Assembly (NCBI RefSeq): GCF_007828865.1
Contig: NZ_VIVK01000001.1
Span: 5,704,001-5,768,000 of the forward strand
DNA length: 64,000 nucleotides
DNA from: Kribbella amoyensis
GTDB taxonomy: Bacteria > Actinomycetota > Actinomycetes > Propionibacteriales > Kribbellaceae
Direction: 5' to 3'
A program made the position numbers and the translations under genes. Positions 43,890 through 53,641 of the stretch are shown here, piece by piece (within the stretch, counting starts at the first letter, position 1; each line of letters opens with the position of its first letter). The notes beneath the pieces were generated by a model. It was given only the letters and a program-made list of their open reading frames with translations. It was not told the origin of the DNA and ran no database searches.

Positions 43890-46022
43890 ATGGGGGGCTC
43901 GATGGGGAACCAGCGTGGGCTGCGCCTGGCAGCCCTCGGGGTACTGCTGGCGGTCGGCACCGCCGTGCCCGCGTACGCCGAGGACCCCACGCCGCCCCCG
44001 CCCGCCTCCGTCACCGACGTGAACCGCTCCCTGGAGGAGCTGCAGGCCGAGGCCGCCGCCGTCCAGGCCGACTTCGCCAAGGCCACCATCGCGTACACGA
44101 CCGCGCTCAAGGCCGCCCAGGTCGCCGAGGCGGCGGCCAAGAGGTCCGAGCAGTACGCGGCCGCCTCGAAGTCGAAGTCGGACGGGGAGCGCCGCAAGCT
44201 CGGCCTGCTCACCGTCCAGGCGTACCAGACCGGCATCCCGACCGTGATGGGGGCCGAGTCGATGCTCTGGTCGCTGGCCCCGATCGCCGAGAACCTCCAG
44301 GAGATCGCCGACCGGCAGACCGCGATCAAGCAACTCGGCGCGAACCAGGTCGCCCAGTACAAGGCCGCCTCCGCCGCGGAGAGCGCCGCCGGGACAGCGG
44401 CCGCCGACGCCACCGCCAAGCGGGCCGCCGCCGACAAGGCCGCCGAGACCGCGCGCAAGCTGAGCCAGGAGGTGCAGCAGAAGGCGGCCAACGCGTCGAT
44501 GACGATGGAGGGCCAGCTGGGTGACCTGGCCGGCGCCACCCAGCTGTCGCAGCAGCTCCAGGGCAGCCGGAACCAGCAGGCGCTGTCGCGCTGGCGGACG
44601 TACCTGGCCGAGTTGGCCGCCGCCGGCGTGAAGGCTCCCGCCGCTTCGACCTTGAAGAACCCGGCGAAGCTGCCGGCCGGACTCAAGCCGCTCACCGCCG
44701 CCGGCAAGACCGTGCCCGGCGCGGCCGCGGTCACCGACGGCGGCCGGACAGTCCGGGTGCTGCCGACCGAGACGATCCGCGCGGTCAACCAGGCCTTCGC
44801 ACTGCTCGGCAAGCCGTACGGCGTCGCCGCGACCGGCCCGGACAAGTACGGCTGCCTCGGCGCCGCCCGGGTCGCGTGGCAGCCGTACACCACCCTGCCG
44901 AACCTGGTCGGCAAGGTGTACCCGGACTATCAGCAGGTGCCGGCCGCGTCGGTCCAGCCCGGCGACCTGCTGCTGATGGGCAGCCGCTCGGTCGGCCTGT
45001 TCCACATCGGCATCGCGCTCGACAACGGCGAGATGATCGCCGCCGACGAGGCCAAGGGCTCGGTCGTCGTCACCTCGGTCCCGGACAGCCTGTACGCCGC
45101 GCTCCGCCCGACCCTCGGCAAGCCGGCCAAGGCCCAGGTCGCCCCGGCCGCCACCTCCGAGGCGTACCAGTTCCGCTGCGGCAACACGGCCACCTCGTAC
45201 GAGGTCGGCACCGGCGCCTGGACGTGGCCGATCGCGGACGGCGGCTACCAGATCGGTACCCCGTTCGGTCAGCCCGGCGCGTTGTGGGCCAGTGGCATCC
45301 ACACCGGCCAGGACTTCCCGGCGGCGGTCGGGACGCCGGTCCGCGCGGTCGCCGCCGGTACCGTCCGGGTCGAGCACCCGGCGTGGGCCGGCAACCTGGT
45401 CCGGATCGACCACGGCGACGGCCTGGAGACGCTGTACGCGCACCTGTCCTCGATCGACGTGCCCGACGGCACCCGGGTCGCGGCCGGTGACCGCATCGGT
45501 GCCGTGGGCACCGAAGGCAACTCGACCGGGCCGCACCTGCACTTCGAGGTCCGGCTCGGCGGCGACGCGGTGAACCCGATGCCGTTCCTCGCCACCGGCG
45601 GCACCAGCCTCGGCTGGGGCGGCTACAGCAACGGCATGATCCCGGCGTCGAAACTCTGTGCCCTGAGCAACGGCCACTCGCTGCGCTGCGACGCCGCCGC
45701 CTCGTACGCCCAGCTCGCCGCCGCGTACGAGCAGCGCTTCGGCAGGAAGCTGTGCATCACCGACTCGTACCGGTCGTACGCCGCGCAGGTCGACCTGTAC
45801 GGGCGCAAGCCGTCCCTGGCCGCGCTGCCCGGAACGTCCAACCACGGTTGGGGTCTCGCGGTCGACCTGTGCGGCGGGATCGAGAGATTCGGCACAGCGC
45901 AGTACCAGTGGATGGTGCAGCACGCGACCGCGTACGGCTGGGTGCACCCGGCCTGGGCGAAACAGGGCGGCAACCGCGAGGAGCCCTGGCACTGGGAGTT
46001 CACCCGTCCTGCCGGCGCGTGA
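43890..46022 (+). CDS. Secreted peptidoglycan hydrolase with three catalytic domains
   Basis: A 710-aa exported protein. A signal peptide (to about 30) and a long alanine-rich coiled coil (about 40-230) lead to three enzyme-like domains. First is an NlpC/P60 domain with candidate Cys at about 321 (KYGCLGAARVAW) and His in LFHIGIAL. Second is an M23/LytM domain at about 465-565 with HTGQDF and HLHFEV. Third is a VanY-type D,D-carboxypeptidase at about 590-710 with SNHGWGLAVDL and EPWHWEF. The NlpC Cys context is YGCLG, not the usual DCSG, so that unit may be weakened. Such a combination would cut stem peptides, cross-links and terminal D-alanine in one protein. Start ATG 43890; 43902 is possible. 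Confidence 0.85.
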   Translation: MGGSMGNQRGLRLAALGVLLAVGTAVPAYAEDPTPPPPASVTDVNRSLEELQAEAAAVQADFAKATIAYTTALKAAQVAEAAAKRSEQYAAASKSKSDGERRKLGLLTVQAYQTGIPTVMGAESMLWSLAPIAENLQEIADRQTAIKQLGANQVAQYKAASAAESAAGTAAADATAKRAAADKAAETARKLSQEVQQKAANASMTMEGQLGDLAGATQLSQQLQGSRNQQALSRWRTYLAELAAAGVKAPAASTLKNPAKLPAGLKPLTAAGKTVPGAAAVTDGGRTVRVLPTETIRAVNQAFALLGKPYGVAATGPDKYGCLGAARVAWQPYTTLPNLVGKVYPDYQQVPAASVQPGDLLLMGSRSVGLFHIGIALDNGEMIAADEAKGSVVVTSVPDSLYAALRPTLGKPAKAQVAPAATSEAYQFRCGNTATSYEVGTGAWTWPIADGGYQIGTPFGQPGALWASGIHTGQDFPAAVGTPVRAVAAGTVRVEHPAWAGNLVRIDHGDGLETLYAHLSSIDVPDGTRVAAGDRIGAVGTEGNSTGPHLHFEVRLGGDAVNPMPFLATGGTSLGWGGYSNGMIPASKLCALSNGHSLRCDAAASYAQLAAAYEQRFGRKLCITDSYRSYAAQVDLYGRKPSLAALPGTSNHGWGLAVDLCGGIERFGTAQYQWMVQHATAYGWVHPAWAKQGGNREEPWHWEFTRPAGA

Positions 46023-46061
46023 TCGCTGACGCATCACAATCCGGACCCAGGGTCGAGTCAG

Positions 46062-46082
46062 GGTTCCGCGCTCCCCGGAACC
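46062..46082 (+). terminator. Hairpin GGTTCCG-CGCTCCC-CGGAACC
   Basis: Perfect 7-base arms lie 40 bases after the peptidoglycan hydrolase stop and before the next gene. It probably terminates the hydrolase transcript. A short C-run follows rather than Ts. Confidence 0.5.
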
Positions 46083-46109
46083 GCCCCCACCAGCACGTAC
46101 GCTGTTGCT

Positions 46110-46568
46110 GTGGCCGAGCAAACCAGTCCCGACCGCACGGACGACAACATCACGCTGGACGCCCAGGACGACCGCTGGGAGTGGCGGCGCAAGATCCGCG
46201 CGAACCCTCGCAAACACCTGATCTACCGCATCGGCGTCGGGGTGCTCGGCGGCCTGCTGATCATCGCGGCCCCGCTCACCGGCTGGCTCCCCGGTCCCGG
46301 CGGCATCCCCTTGTTCATCGCGGGTCTGGCCGTCCTGGCCAGCGAGTTCGAGTGGGCGCAGCGGCTGCTCTACCGGGTCAAGGAGTGGGTGAAGGAGCTC
46401 ACCGCCTGGACCGGCAAGCAGCCGGCCTGGCTGAAGGCGCTCGGCACCCTGGCCCTCTTCCTCTGCGTGCTGGTCGCGATCTGGCTGTACATGGCCGTCC
46501 TCGGCGTGCCCGGCTGGCTGCCGGACGCGTGGGAGGACTTCCTGCACAAGCTCCCGCTGCTGGGCTGA
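46110..46568 (+). CDS. PGPGW-type membrane protein (TIGR02611-like)
   Basis: A 152-aa protein with a charged N-terminus followed by membrane helices. The family motif LPGPGG (in APLTGWLPGPGGIPLFIAG) and EFEWAQRLLYRVKEW are the hallmarks of the PGPGW/TIGR02611 group, whose function is unknown. A third helix lies near residues 110-135. The GTG at 46110 starts it after the terminator of the hydrolase gene. Confidence 0.8.
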   Translation: MAEQTSPDRTDDNITLDAQDDRWEWRRKIRANPRKHLIYRIGVGVLGGLLIIAAPLTGWLPGPGGIPLFIAGLAVLASEFEWAQRLLYRVKEWVKELTAWTGKQPAWLKALGTLALFLCVLVAIWLYMAVLGVPGWLPDAWEDFLHKLPLLG

Positions 46569-47504
46569 TCAGGCCCCCGTCCGGGCCGGAGCGGAGTCCC
46601 GGCGCTCCCTCGGAACCGCTCCGGTGCGGCCGGGATGGGTGAAGCTGGCCCGGTAGTTCGACGCGGTCAGGCCGTAGTGCGACTTGAACCGGCGGGCGAA
46701 GTAGTTCTGGTCCGGCCAGCCCACCGCCTCGCCGATCCGGCAGATCGCCAGGTCGGTGTGCAGCAGCAGGTCGGCCGCCAGCTCGACCCGGTGCCGTGAC
46801 AGGTACGCCATCGGCGGCAGCCCGGTGCTCGACTTGAACAGCCGGACCAGGTACCCCGGGGCCAGGTGCAGCTCGGAGGCGAGCTCGGTCAGCGTCCACT
46901 GGTGCGCCGGATCGGCCTCCATCCTCCGCATCGCGGCCAGCACCGCCGGATGCGTCTCGCCCTCGGAGGTACCGATGCCCTCGAGCGCTCGGGCGACACA
47001 GCTGAGGAACAGCGACAGCCGGCCGACGATGTCACCGCGGTGCAGCTTGACCGGTTGGTCGCGGAGCTCCTCCAGGCCCTGTAGGTGGTCCAGCGCGTCG
47101 TGCAGCGGAGCCGCGTCCAGGTGCGTGGTCAGGATGCCGCGGCGCTCCGCGGAGAACGGGCCGGTCCACAACAGGTAGCCGAGCAGCGGGTCCTCACGGG
47201 TCCAGGCCAGCTCGCGCTGCAGCAGGTCCGCGGCGAAACAGCAGTTGTAGATCCGCAGGTCGCGGCAGTCCTCGTAGCTGTGCCACACCCCCGGCCGGAG
47301 CAGGATCACGTCGCCGACCCGGAGCTGCTGGCGGCCGGCCAGACTCTGGTGGACGCCCTCGCCACCGGTCACCACGGCCACCTCGAAGAAGCTGTGGGTG
47401 TGCATCGGATGGCCGCGTTCGTGCACGTACGGCCCGGCATACGCGAGAGCGCCGTCGACGAAGTACAGCATCGTCCGGCTGGTCTCGACGGGCGGCTCGG
47501 CCAT
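46569..47504 (-). CDS. AraC family transcriptional regulator
   Basis: A 311-aa regulator with an N-terminal cupin sensor domain (HPMHTHSFFEVAVVTGGEG, RPGVWHSYE) and a C-terminal AraC double helix-turn-helix (HLAPGYLVRLFKSSTGLPPMAYLSRHRVE, IGEAVGWPDQNYFARRFKSHYGL). It is divergent from the rhamnosidase operon and is the likely activator responding to rhamnose or the imported rhamnoside (inference). RhaS and RhaR are of the same cupin-AraC type. Confidence 0.9.
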   Translation of the reverse strand: MAEPPVETSRTMLYFVDGALAYAGPYVHERGHPMHTHSFFEVAVVTGGEGVHQSLAGRQQLRVGDVILLRPGVWHSYEDCRDLRIYNCCFAADLLQRELAWTREDPLLGYLLWTGPFSAERRGILTTHLDAAPLHDALDHLQGLEELRDQPVKLHRGDIVGRLSLFLSCVARALEGIGTSEGETHPAVLAAMRRMEADPAHQWTLTELASELHLAPGYLVRLFKSSTGLPPMAYLSRHRVELAADLLLHTDLAICRIGEAVGWPDQNYFARRFKSHYGLTASNYRASFTHPGRTGAVPRERRDSAPARTGA

Positions 47505-47654
47505 GCCTCAACCTAAGGTCCGAGGTGCGTTTCGTGCTACCTCTCGTGCACTGCGGGCTATGTCAGATCCGGGTCCGGCCTCAGGATCGGTGGACAGAGG
47601 AAATCTCCTCGCACCCTTCCGGAACCGACCAGCCGCCACTTCCGCCGCACCGAC

Positions 47655-47670
47655 GATGAATCGTTTCATC
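47655..47670. promoter_or_regulatory. LacI-type palindrome GATGAA-TCGT-TTCATC
   Basis: Perfect 6-base arms with a TCGT centre lie 18 bases before the rhamnosidase start. The TGAATCGTTTCA core resembles LacI-family operators and is a likely repression site of the operon. The LacI gene at 26252 is the only such regulator in the window. Confidence 0.55.
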
Positions 47671-47687
47671 CCCCCGTCTGGAGTGTC

Positions 47688-50504
47688 ATGACGCCCCTTT
47701 CCGCGCCGTCCACCGTCCGCTTCGAGCACCGCACCGACGCCGGCCCCGTGCTGGGCCTCGGGACCGGATCGCCCCGGTTGTCCTGGCAGGTGCCGGCCGC
47801 CGATCCCGGCTACACGCAGGCCGCGTACCAGGTCGAGATCGCCCGCGACGACGCCGACGTGGTGATCCACACCGTCGAGTCCGCCGACCAGGTCCTGGTG
47901 CCCTGGCCGGGTGACCCGCTGGCCTCCCGCGAGTCCGCCCAGGTCCGGATCCGGGTCCGCGGTACCGGTGACTGGAGTGGCTGGAGCGAGCCGGCCACCG
48001 TCGAGGTCGGGTTGCTGAACTCGGCCGACTGGACCGCCCGCTTCGTCTCACCGAGCGAGGCCGGCGCGATCGGCGCCCCCGCTCCCCTCGTCGCCGGAGT
48101 CACCGAGCTCCCCGGCGACGTCGTCCGCGCCCGCCTCTACGTCACGGCGTACGGCGTGTACGTGCCCGAGCTCAACGGGCAGCGCGTCGGCACCGACGAG
48201 CTCGCGCCCGGCTGGACCGCGTACCAGTTCCGGCACCGGTACCAGACCTACGACGTGACCGATCTCGTCGTACCGGGCGAGAACCGGCTGGAGTTCCTGC
48301 TCGGCAACGGCTGGTACCGCGGCCGGCTCGGGTTCCAGGACCAGAGTGCCGTGTACGGCGACCGGCTGGCCGTGCTCGCCCAGCTCGAGGTGACCACGGC
48401 CGACGGCGAGACCCAGGTGTTCGGGTCCGGCGACGGCTGGACCGTCCGGGAGAGCGCGATCGTCGCCGACGACCTGTACGACGGTCAGCGCACCGACCTG
48501 CGCCGGAGCCCGGACAGCGTGACCGGGGTCGACGTGCTGGACGCGGACCTCGGCCTGCTGGTGGCGCCCGACGGTCCGCCGGTCCGGATCACCCAGGTCC
48601 TCCCGCCGGTCTCGATCAGCACGTCGCCGGCCGGGAAGACGTTGATCGACTTCGGGCAGAACCTGGTCGGCCGGGTCCGGCTCACCGTCCGCGGTGGCGC
48701 CGAGGGCGACGAGATCGTGGTCCGGCACGCCGAGGTCCTGGAGAACGGCGAACTCGGCGTCCGCCCGCTGCGGACCGCCAAGGCGACCGACTCCTACGTC
48801 CTGGCCGGGCCCGACGAGGTGACGCTGGACTCGGCGCTCACCTTCCACGGGTTCCGGTACGCCGAGGTGACCGGGGTGGCCGATCTGCGGGCCGAGGACC
48901 TGGAGGCCGTCGTGGTCGGGTCGGACCTGGCCCGCACCGGCTGGTTCGAGTCGTCCGACGAGCTGCTCGACCGGTTCCACGAGAACGTCGTGTGGGGCAT
49001 GCGCGGCAACTTCCTGGACGTGCCGACCGACTGCCCGCAGCGCGACGAGCGACTCGGCTGGACCGGCGACATCCAGGTCTTCTCGCCGACCGCGAGTTTC
49101 CTGTTCGACACGGCCGGATTCCTCACCAACTGGCTCGCCGACCTCGCCGCCGAGCAGCACAAGAACGGCGCGGTCCCGTACGTGATCCCCGACGTCCTGC
49201 GTGACGCCGACCCGGCCACCGCGGCCTGGGGCGACGCGGCGACGCTCGTTCCGTGGGTGTTGTACGAGCGGTTCGGTGACCTCGACCTGCTCGCCCGCCA
49301 ACTGCCGAGCATGCGGGCCTGGGTGGACCGGATGCGGGACCTGGCCGGCGACAACCTGCTCTGGTCCGGCGGGTTCCAGTTCGGCGACTGGCTCGACCCG
49401 ACCGCGCCGCCCGAGAACGCGTTCCGCGCGAAGGCCGATGCGGATGTGGTCGCGACCGCTCACCTCGCACGGTCCGCCGAGGTCGTCGGCCAAGCGGCCG
49501 CGCTCGTCGGCGACACCGACCTGGCCGCGGAGTACTCCGACCTGGCTGCTCGGGTGCGGGCCGCGTTCGCCGCGGAGTACGCGACCGAGGGTGGCCGGGT
49601 GCTCAGCGACGCCCCGACCGCGTACGCGCTGGCGTTGCAGTGGGCGTTGTTGCCGGGTGAGGAGCAGCGTCGCCGGGCCGGGCAGCGGCTGGCCGATCTG
49701 GTCCGCATCTCGGGCTTCCGGATCAGCACCGGGTTCGTCGGTACGCCGTTGATGACCGACGCGCTGACCGACGCGGGCGAGACCGGCCTCGCGTACCGCC
49801 TGCTGCTGCAGACCGGGTGCCCGTCCTGGCTGTACTCGGTGACGATGGGCGCCACCACGGTCTGGGAGCGGTACGACAGCATGCTGCCCGACGGCAGCAT
49901 CAACCCTGGCGAGATGACCTCGTTCAACCACTACGCCCTCGGCGCCGTCGCGGACTGGCTGCACCGCCGCGTCGCCGGTCTCGCCGCGGCCGAACCGGGC
50001 TACCGCAAACTGACGATCAACCCCGTCCCCGACTCCCGGCTCACCCGCGCCGCCGCCCGCCACCTCACGCCGTACGGCGAGGCCGCCGTCGCGTGGGAGC
50101 GCGCCGACGGGCGGCTGCGGCTCAGCGTCACCGTGCCGGTCGGGGCCACCGCGACCGTTCACGTTCCCGGACAGGCCGAGCCCGTAGAGGTTGCGCACGG
50201 CTCGCACGAATGGACCGCCGACGACCCGTTCGCCGGTGTCGCCGAACTCCCGGCCGAGCCGACGATCCGCCAGTTCATGGATCACGAGGCCAGCTGGAAC
50301 GCGATCGCCGCGGTGGCCGTGGACGCCGGCATCGCCGACACCGACGCCCAGCTCGCCGGCCGGCTCGAGCGGTACCTGGACGCGCCCGCGCCGCGACTGG
50401 CCGACGTGGCCGGCGGTGGCTTCTCCCCCGCGGCCGAGGCCCTCCGCGCCGAACTCGGCCGGCTCCTCGGCATCACCCTCGACACCCCGACCAGCAGGCA
50501 CTGA
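47688..50504 (+). CDS. Alpha-L-rhamnosidase (GH78)
   Basis: A 938-aa GH78 enzyme with N-terminal beta-sandwich domains, including a WYRGRLGFQ strand, then the (alpha/alpha)6 barrel. The catalytic-acid block DVPTDCPQRDERLGWTGDIQVF (Glu in RDERLGW) is at about residues 440-461, and WSGGFQFGDWLDP follows. It releases L-rhamnose from plant or microbial glycosides. There is no signal peptide, so it acts inside the cell on substrate brought in by the following transporter. The last 100 or so residues form an unusual helical extension. It is the first gene of the operon. Confidence 0.92.
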   Translation: MTPLSAPSTVRFEHRTDAGPVLGLGTGSPRLSWQVPAADPGYTQAAYQVEIARDDADVVIHTVESADQVLVPWPGDPLASRESAQVRIRVRGTGDWSGWSEPATVEVGLLNSADWTARFVSPSEAGAIGAPAPLVAGVTELPGDVVRARLYVTAYGVYVPELNGQRVGTDELAPGWTAYQFRHRYQTYDVTDLVVPGENRLEFLLGNGWYRGRLGFQDQSAVYGDRLAVLAQLEVTTADGETQVFGSGDGWTVRESAIVADDLYDGQRTDLRRSPDSVTGVDVLDADLGLLVAPDGPPVRITQVLPPVSISTSPAGKTLIDFGQNLVGRVRLTVRGGAEGDEIVVRHAEVLENGELGVRPLRTAKATDSYVLAGPDEVTLDSALTFHGFRYAEVTGVADLRAEDLEAVVVGSDLARTGWFESSDELLDRFHENVVWGMRGNFLDVPTDCPQRDERLGWTGDIQVFSPTASFLFDTAGFLTNWLADLAAEQHKNGAVPYVIPDVLRDADPATAAWGDAATLVPWVLYERFGDLDLLARQLPSMRAWVDRMRDLAGDNLLWSGGFQFGDWLDPTAPPENAFRAKADADVVATAHLARSAEVVGQAAALVGDTDLAAEYSDLAARVRAAFAAEYATEGGRVLSDAPTAYALALQWALLPGEEQRRRAGQRLADLVRISGFRISTGFVGTPLMTDALTDAGETGLAYRLLLQTGCPSWLYSVTMGATTVWERYDSMLPDGSINPGEMTSFNHYALGAVADWLHRRVAGLAAAEPGYRKLTINPVPDSRLTRAAARHLTPYGEAAVAWERADGRLRLSVTVPVGATATVHVPGQAEPVEVAHGSHEWTADDPFAGVAELPAEPTIRQFMDHEASWNAIAAVAVDAGIADTDAQLAGRLERYLDAPAPRLADVAGGGFSPAAEALRAELGRLLGITLDTPTSRH

Positions 50505-50541
50505 CGAACCACCGCTCGACGACCACCCCCTGGAGGCTCAC

Positions 50542-51861
50542 ATGACGATCCGCTCGCGTTGGACCCTCGCTGTCGTCGCCGCCGGCTCGCTCGCACTCAC
50601 CGCGTGCAGCGCCGGCAGCCTCGGCTCCAGTGACGACTCGGGCGGGGGCTCGGTCGAGATCACCTACCTGATCACCAATCAGGAACAGGACCTCAAGGAG
50701 GCCGAACAGCTGGCCAAGGACTTCCACGCCAAGTACCCCGACCTGACGGTCAAGGTGGAGACCCGGCCGGCCGGTACCGAGGGCGACAACATCATCAAGA
50801 CCCGGTTGTCCACCGGCGACATGCCGGAGGTCTTCAACTACAACACCGGGTCGCTGTTCCAGGCGATCGCGCCGCAGAAGAACCTGCTCCCGGTCAACGA
50901 CGAGCCCTACATCGGCGACCTGGACGAGAACTTCAAGAAGACGGTGACCGCGGACGGCCAGGTGTACGGCGTCCCGGTCGGCGGCTTCATGGGCGGCGCG
51001 GTCCTCTACAACATCCCCGTGTACACCAAGCTCGGGCTGAAGCCGCCGAGGACGTGGGCCGAGTTCATGGCCAACAGCGCGAAGATCAAGGCCGCCGGGA
51101 TCGCGCCGGTGATCCAGACCTACGGCGAGACCTGGACCTCACAGCTGTTCGTCCTCGGCGACTTCCACAACGTCGCCACCGCCGAGCCGGACTTCGCCGA
51201 CCGGTACACCAAGAACCAGGCGAAGTACGCGACCTCGCCGGCCGCGCTGAAGGGGTTCGAGCACACCCAGGCGGTGCACGACGCGGGGTACGAGAATCCC
51301 GACTTCGCCTCGGCCAAGCTCCCGGACGGCCTCCGGATGCTGGCCCAGGGCAAGGGTGCGCAGTACCCGATCCTGTCCGGGGTGGTCGCCGACATGGTCG
51401 CGACCCATCCCGACGCGGCGAAGAACGTCGGCCTGTTCGCGTTGCCTGGTGACGACGCGAGCAAGAACGGCCTGACGGTCTGGACCCCGGGCGCGCTGTA
51501 CATCCCGAAGACGACCGCCGACGCGAAGCTGGACGCGGCCAAGAAGTTCCTCGCCTTCGTCGCCAGCCCGGAAGGCTGCAAGTCACAGGCTTCCGTCGGC
51601 GCGCCGACCGGTCCGTACGCGGTCAAGGGCTGCGAGTTGCCGGACGACGTCCCGCAGGCGATCAAGGACATGCAGCCGTACCTCGATCAGCAGGGCGCGT
51701 CCAGCCTGGCGCTGGAGTTCGTCTCGCCGGTCAAGGGTCCCTCGCTGGAGCAGATCACCGTCGAGGTCGGCTCCGGCATCCGCAAGGCCAAGGACGGCGC
51801 CGCCCGGTACGACGAGGATGTGAAGAAGCAGGCGCAGCAACTCGGACTCGCGGGCTGGTGA
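50542..51861 (+). CDS. Sugar ABC transporter solute-binding lipoprotein
   Basis: A 439-aa binding protein with a lipoprotein signal: SLALTACSAGSL (lipobox Cys at about residue 21), then the family-1 fold with PEVFNYNTGSLFQ and GVPVGGFMGGAVLYN. A TGGAGG ribosome site precedes the ATG. It is the second gene of the rhamnosidase operon, so it probably binds a rhamnose-containing oligosaccharide or glycoside. It is followed directly by two permeases. Confidence 0.88.
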   Translation: MTIRSRWTLAVVAAGSLALTACSAGSLGSSDDSGGGSVEITYLITNQEQDLKEAEQLAKDFHAKYPDLTVKVETRPAGTEGDNIIKTRLSTGDMPEVFNYNTGSLFQAIAPQKNLLPVNDEPYIGDLDENFKKTVTADGQVYGVPVGGFMGGAVLYNIPVYTKLGLKPPRTWAEFMANSAKIKAAGIAPVIQTYGETWTSQLFVLGDFHNVATAEPDFADRYTKNQAKYATSPAALKGFEHTQAVHDAGYENPDFASAKLPDGLRMLAQGKGAQYPILSGVVADMVATHPDAAKNVGLFALPGDDASKNGLTVWTPGALYIPKTTADAKLDAAKKFLAFVASPEGCKSQASVGAPTGPYAVKGCELPDDVPQAIKDMQPYLDQQGASSLALEFVSPVKGPSLEQITVEVGSGIRKAKDGAARYDEDVKKQAQQLGLAGW

Positions 51862-52793
51862 GCCGGGTGGCCATCGCCTCGATCCGCCCAGGTTCGCGCT
51901 CCGACGCGCCCCCGGCCGCCTCGGCGGCCGGGGGGAAGGTGTACCGCCCGTACTCGTACTGGTTCTACCTGCCGTCCGCGGTGATCTACGGGGTGCTGTT
52001 TCTCGTCCCCAACTTCGCCTCCCTGTACTTCAGCCTGACCCGGTGGAGCCTGTTCGAGTCCAAGTTCATCGGGCTGGACAACTTCAAGCTGTTCTTCCAG
52101 GAACCGGCCCTGGTCAAGGGCTTCACCAACACCCTCGTGTACGCCGTGGTCACGTCGGGGTCGAAGGTCGTCCTCGGCCTCCTGCTGGCGGTCCTGCTCA
52201 CCTCGCAGATCGTTGCCCGCGGCTACCTACGGTCGGTGGTCTTCTTCCCGGTGCTGGTCTCGACCATCGGCGTCGGCCTGACCTTCACCGTGCTGATGAA
52301 CCCCGAGCGCGGCCTGATCAACGGCGCGCTGAGCGTCGTCGGGATCGACGGCCCGGGCTGGCTGACCGATCCGAAGTGGGCGCTGCTGTCGGTGGCCGCG
52401 GTCGACGTCTGGAAGGGCGTCGGCCTGGCCACCCTGATCTACATCGCCGGCATCGTCTCGATCCCGCGCGAGTACGTCGAGGCCGCGCGCGTCGACGGCG
52501 CCGGGTCGTGGGAGACGTTCCGCCGGATCGTGCTGCCGCTGTCCCGGCCGGCCACGGTGACCGTGATCATCCTGTCGCTGATCGGCGGGCTGCGGTCGTT
52601 CGACCTGATCTGGGCGATGACCCGGGGCGGTCCCGGCTTCACCTCCGACGTGATCGCCTCGGTCATCTACAAGCAGTACCAGGCCGGCTTCTACGGCCTG
52701 TCGACGGCCGGGAACGTGGTGCTGTTCGTCGTGGTCACCGCGATCGTGCTGCCGTTGTCCTGGTTCCTCAACCGCCGGGAGGTGGACCTGTGA
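51858..52793 (+). CDS. Sugar ABC transporter permease (MalF type)
   Basis: A 311-aa membrane protein starting with a GTG that overlaps the binding-protein stop by 4 bases. It has about six helices and the EAA loop VEAARVDGAGSWETFRRIVLPLSRP. It forms the import channel with the next gene product. No ATPase is encoded nearby, as for the importer at 21325. Confidence 0.88.
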   Translation: MSRVAIASIRPGSRSDAPPAASAAGGKVYRPYSYWFYLPSAVIYGVLFLVPNFASLYFSLTRWSLFESKFIGLDNFKLFFQEPALVKGFTNTLVYAVVTSGSKVVLGLLLAVLLTSQIVARGYLRSVVFFPVLVSTIGVGLTFTVLMNPERGLINGALSVVGIDGPGWLTDPKWALLSVAAVDVWKGVGLATLIYIAGIVSIPREYVEAARVDGAGSWETFRRIVLPLSRPATVTVIILSLIGGLRSFDLIWAMTRGGPGFTSDVIASVIYKQYQAGFYGLSTAGNVVLFVVVTAIVLPLSWFLNRREVDL

Positions 52794-53641
52794 GCACCGC
52801 CGACCTCGTGAACCACCGGCCCGGCCGGAACTACCTGCTCAGCGCGGTCGCGATCGTCTCGTCGATCGTGGTGTTCGTCGTCCCGTTCGCGTTCATCCTG
52901 CTGACCGCGGTCAAGGACCGGCAGCAGTCCGCGGACCTCGACTTCTCCTGGCCGCACCAGTTCCGGTTCGTGCAGAACTTCATCGAGGTGGTCGAGGCCC
53001 GCGACTACATGCTGGTGATCGCCTTCATCAACAGCACGATCCTCACCGTCGCCAGTGTCACCGGGATGGTGGTGCTGGCCGCGATGGCCGGGTTCGTGCT
53101 GCAACGCCGCAAGAGCCGGTGGAATCCGATGATCAACTTTCTGGTGCTGTCCGGCCTGATCATCCCGCCCGCCGTGGTGCCGACGATCTGGGTACTGCAG
53201 AAGTTCGGGCTGTTCCGGACCATGCCGGGGCTGATCCTGATCGAGATCGCGTTCGGGCTGTCGTTCTGCATCCTGCTGTTCCGGGCGTTCGTCGCGACCA
53301 TCCCGAGGGAGCTGGACGAGGCGGCCGTCATCGACGGGGCCGGGCCGTTGCGGTTGTTCTTCGGCGTCGTCTTCCCGCTGCTGCGCTCGGTGATCGTGAC
53401 CGTCGTCGTGGTCCAGTCGGTCACCGTGTTCAACGACTTCGTGAACCCGCTGTACTTCCTGCCCGGCGACAAGAACGCCACCGTCCAGCTCACCCTCTAC
53501 AACTTCTCCAGCCAGTACTCCACCCAGTACAACCTGCTCTTCATGAACATCCTGCTGATCACGATCCCGCCGCTGATCATGTTCCTATTCTTCAACCGGC
53601 AGATCGTGGCCGGCATGACGTCCGGCGCCGTGAAGGGCTGA
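52790..53641 (+). CDS. Sugar ABC transporter permease (MalG type)
   Basis: A 283-aa permease with a GTGA overlap to its partner. It has about six membrane helices and the EAA loop DEAAVIDGAGPLRLFFGVVFPLLRS. It is the last gene of the rhamnoside uptake operon and is convergent with a methyltransferase gene with no intervening bases. Confidence 0.88.
   Translation: MSTADLVNHRPGRNYLLSAVAIVSSIVVFVVPFAFILLTAVKDRQQSADLDFSWPHQFRFVQNFIEVVEARDYMLVIAFINSTILTVASVTGMVVLAAMAGFVLQRRKSRWNPMINFLVLSGLIIPPAVVPTIWVLQKFGLFRTMPGLILIEIAFGLSFCILLFRAFVATIPRELDEAAVIDGAGPLRLFFGVVFPLLRSVIVTVVVVQSVTVFNDFVNPLYFLPGDKNATVQLTLYNFSSQYSTQYNLLFMNILLITIPPLIMFLFFNRQIVAGMTSGAVKG

Noticed and set aside
43788..46547. A 919-residue antisense frame across the peptidoglycan hydrolase
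   Set aside because: Gly/Arg/Val-rich sequence with no domains, opposite a gene with clear catalytic motifs.
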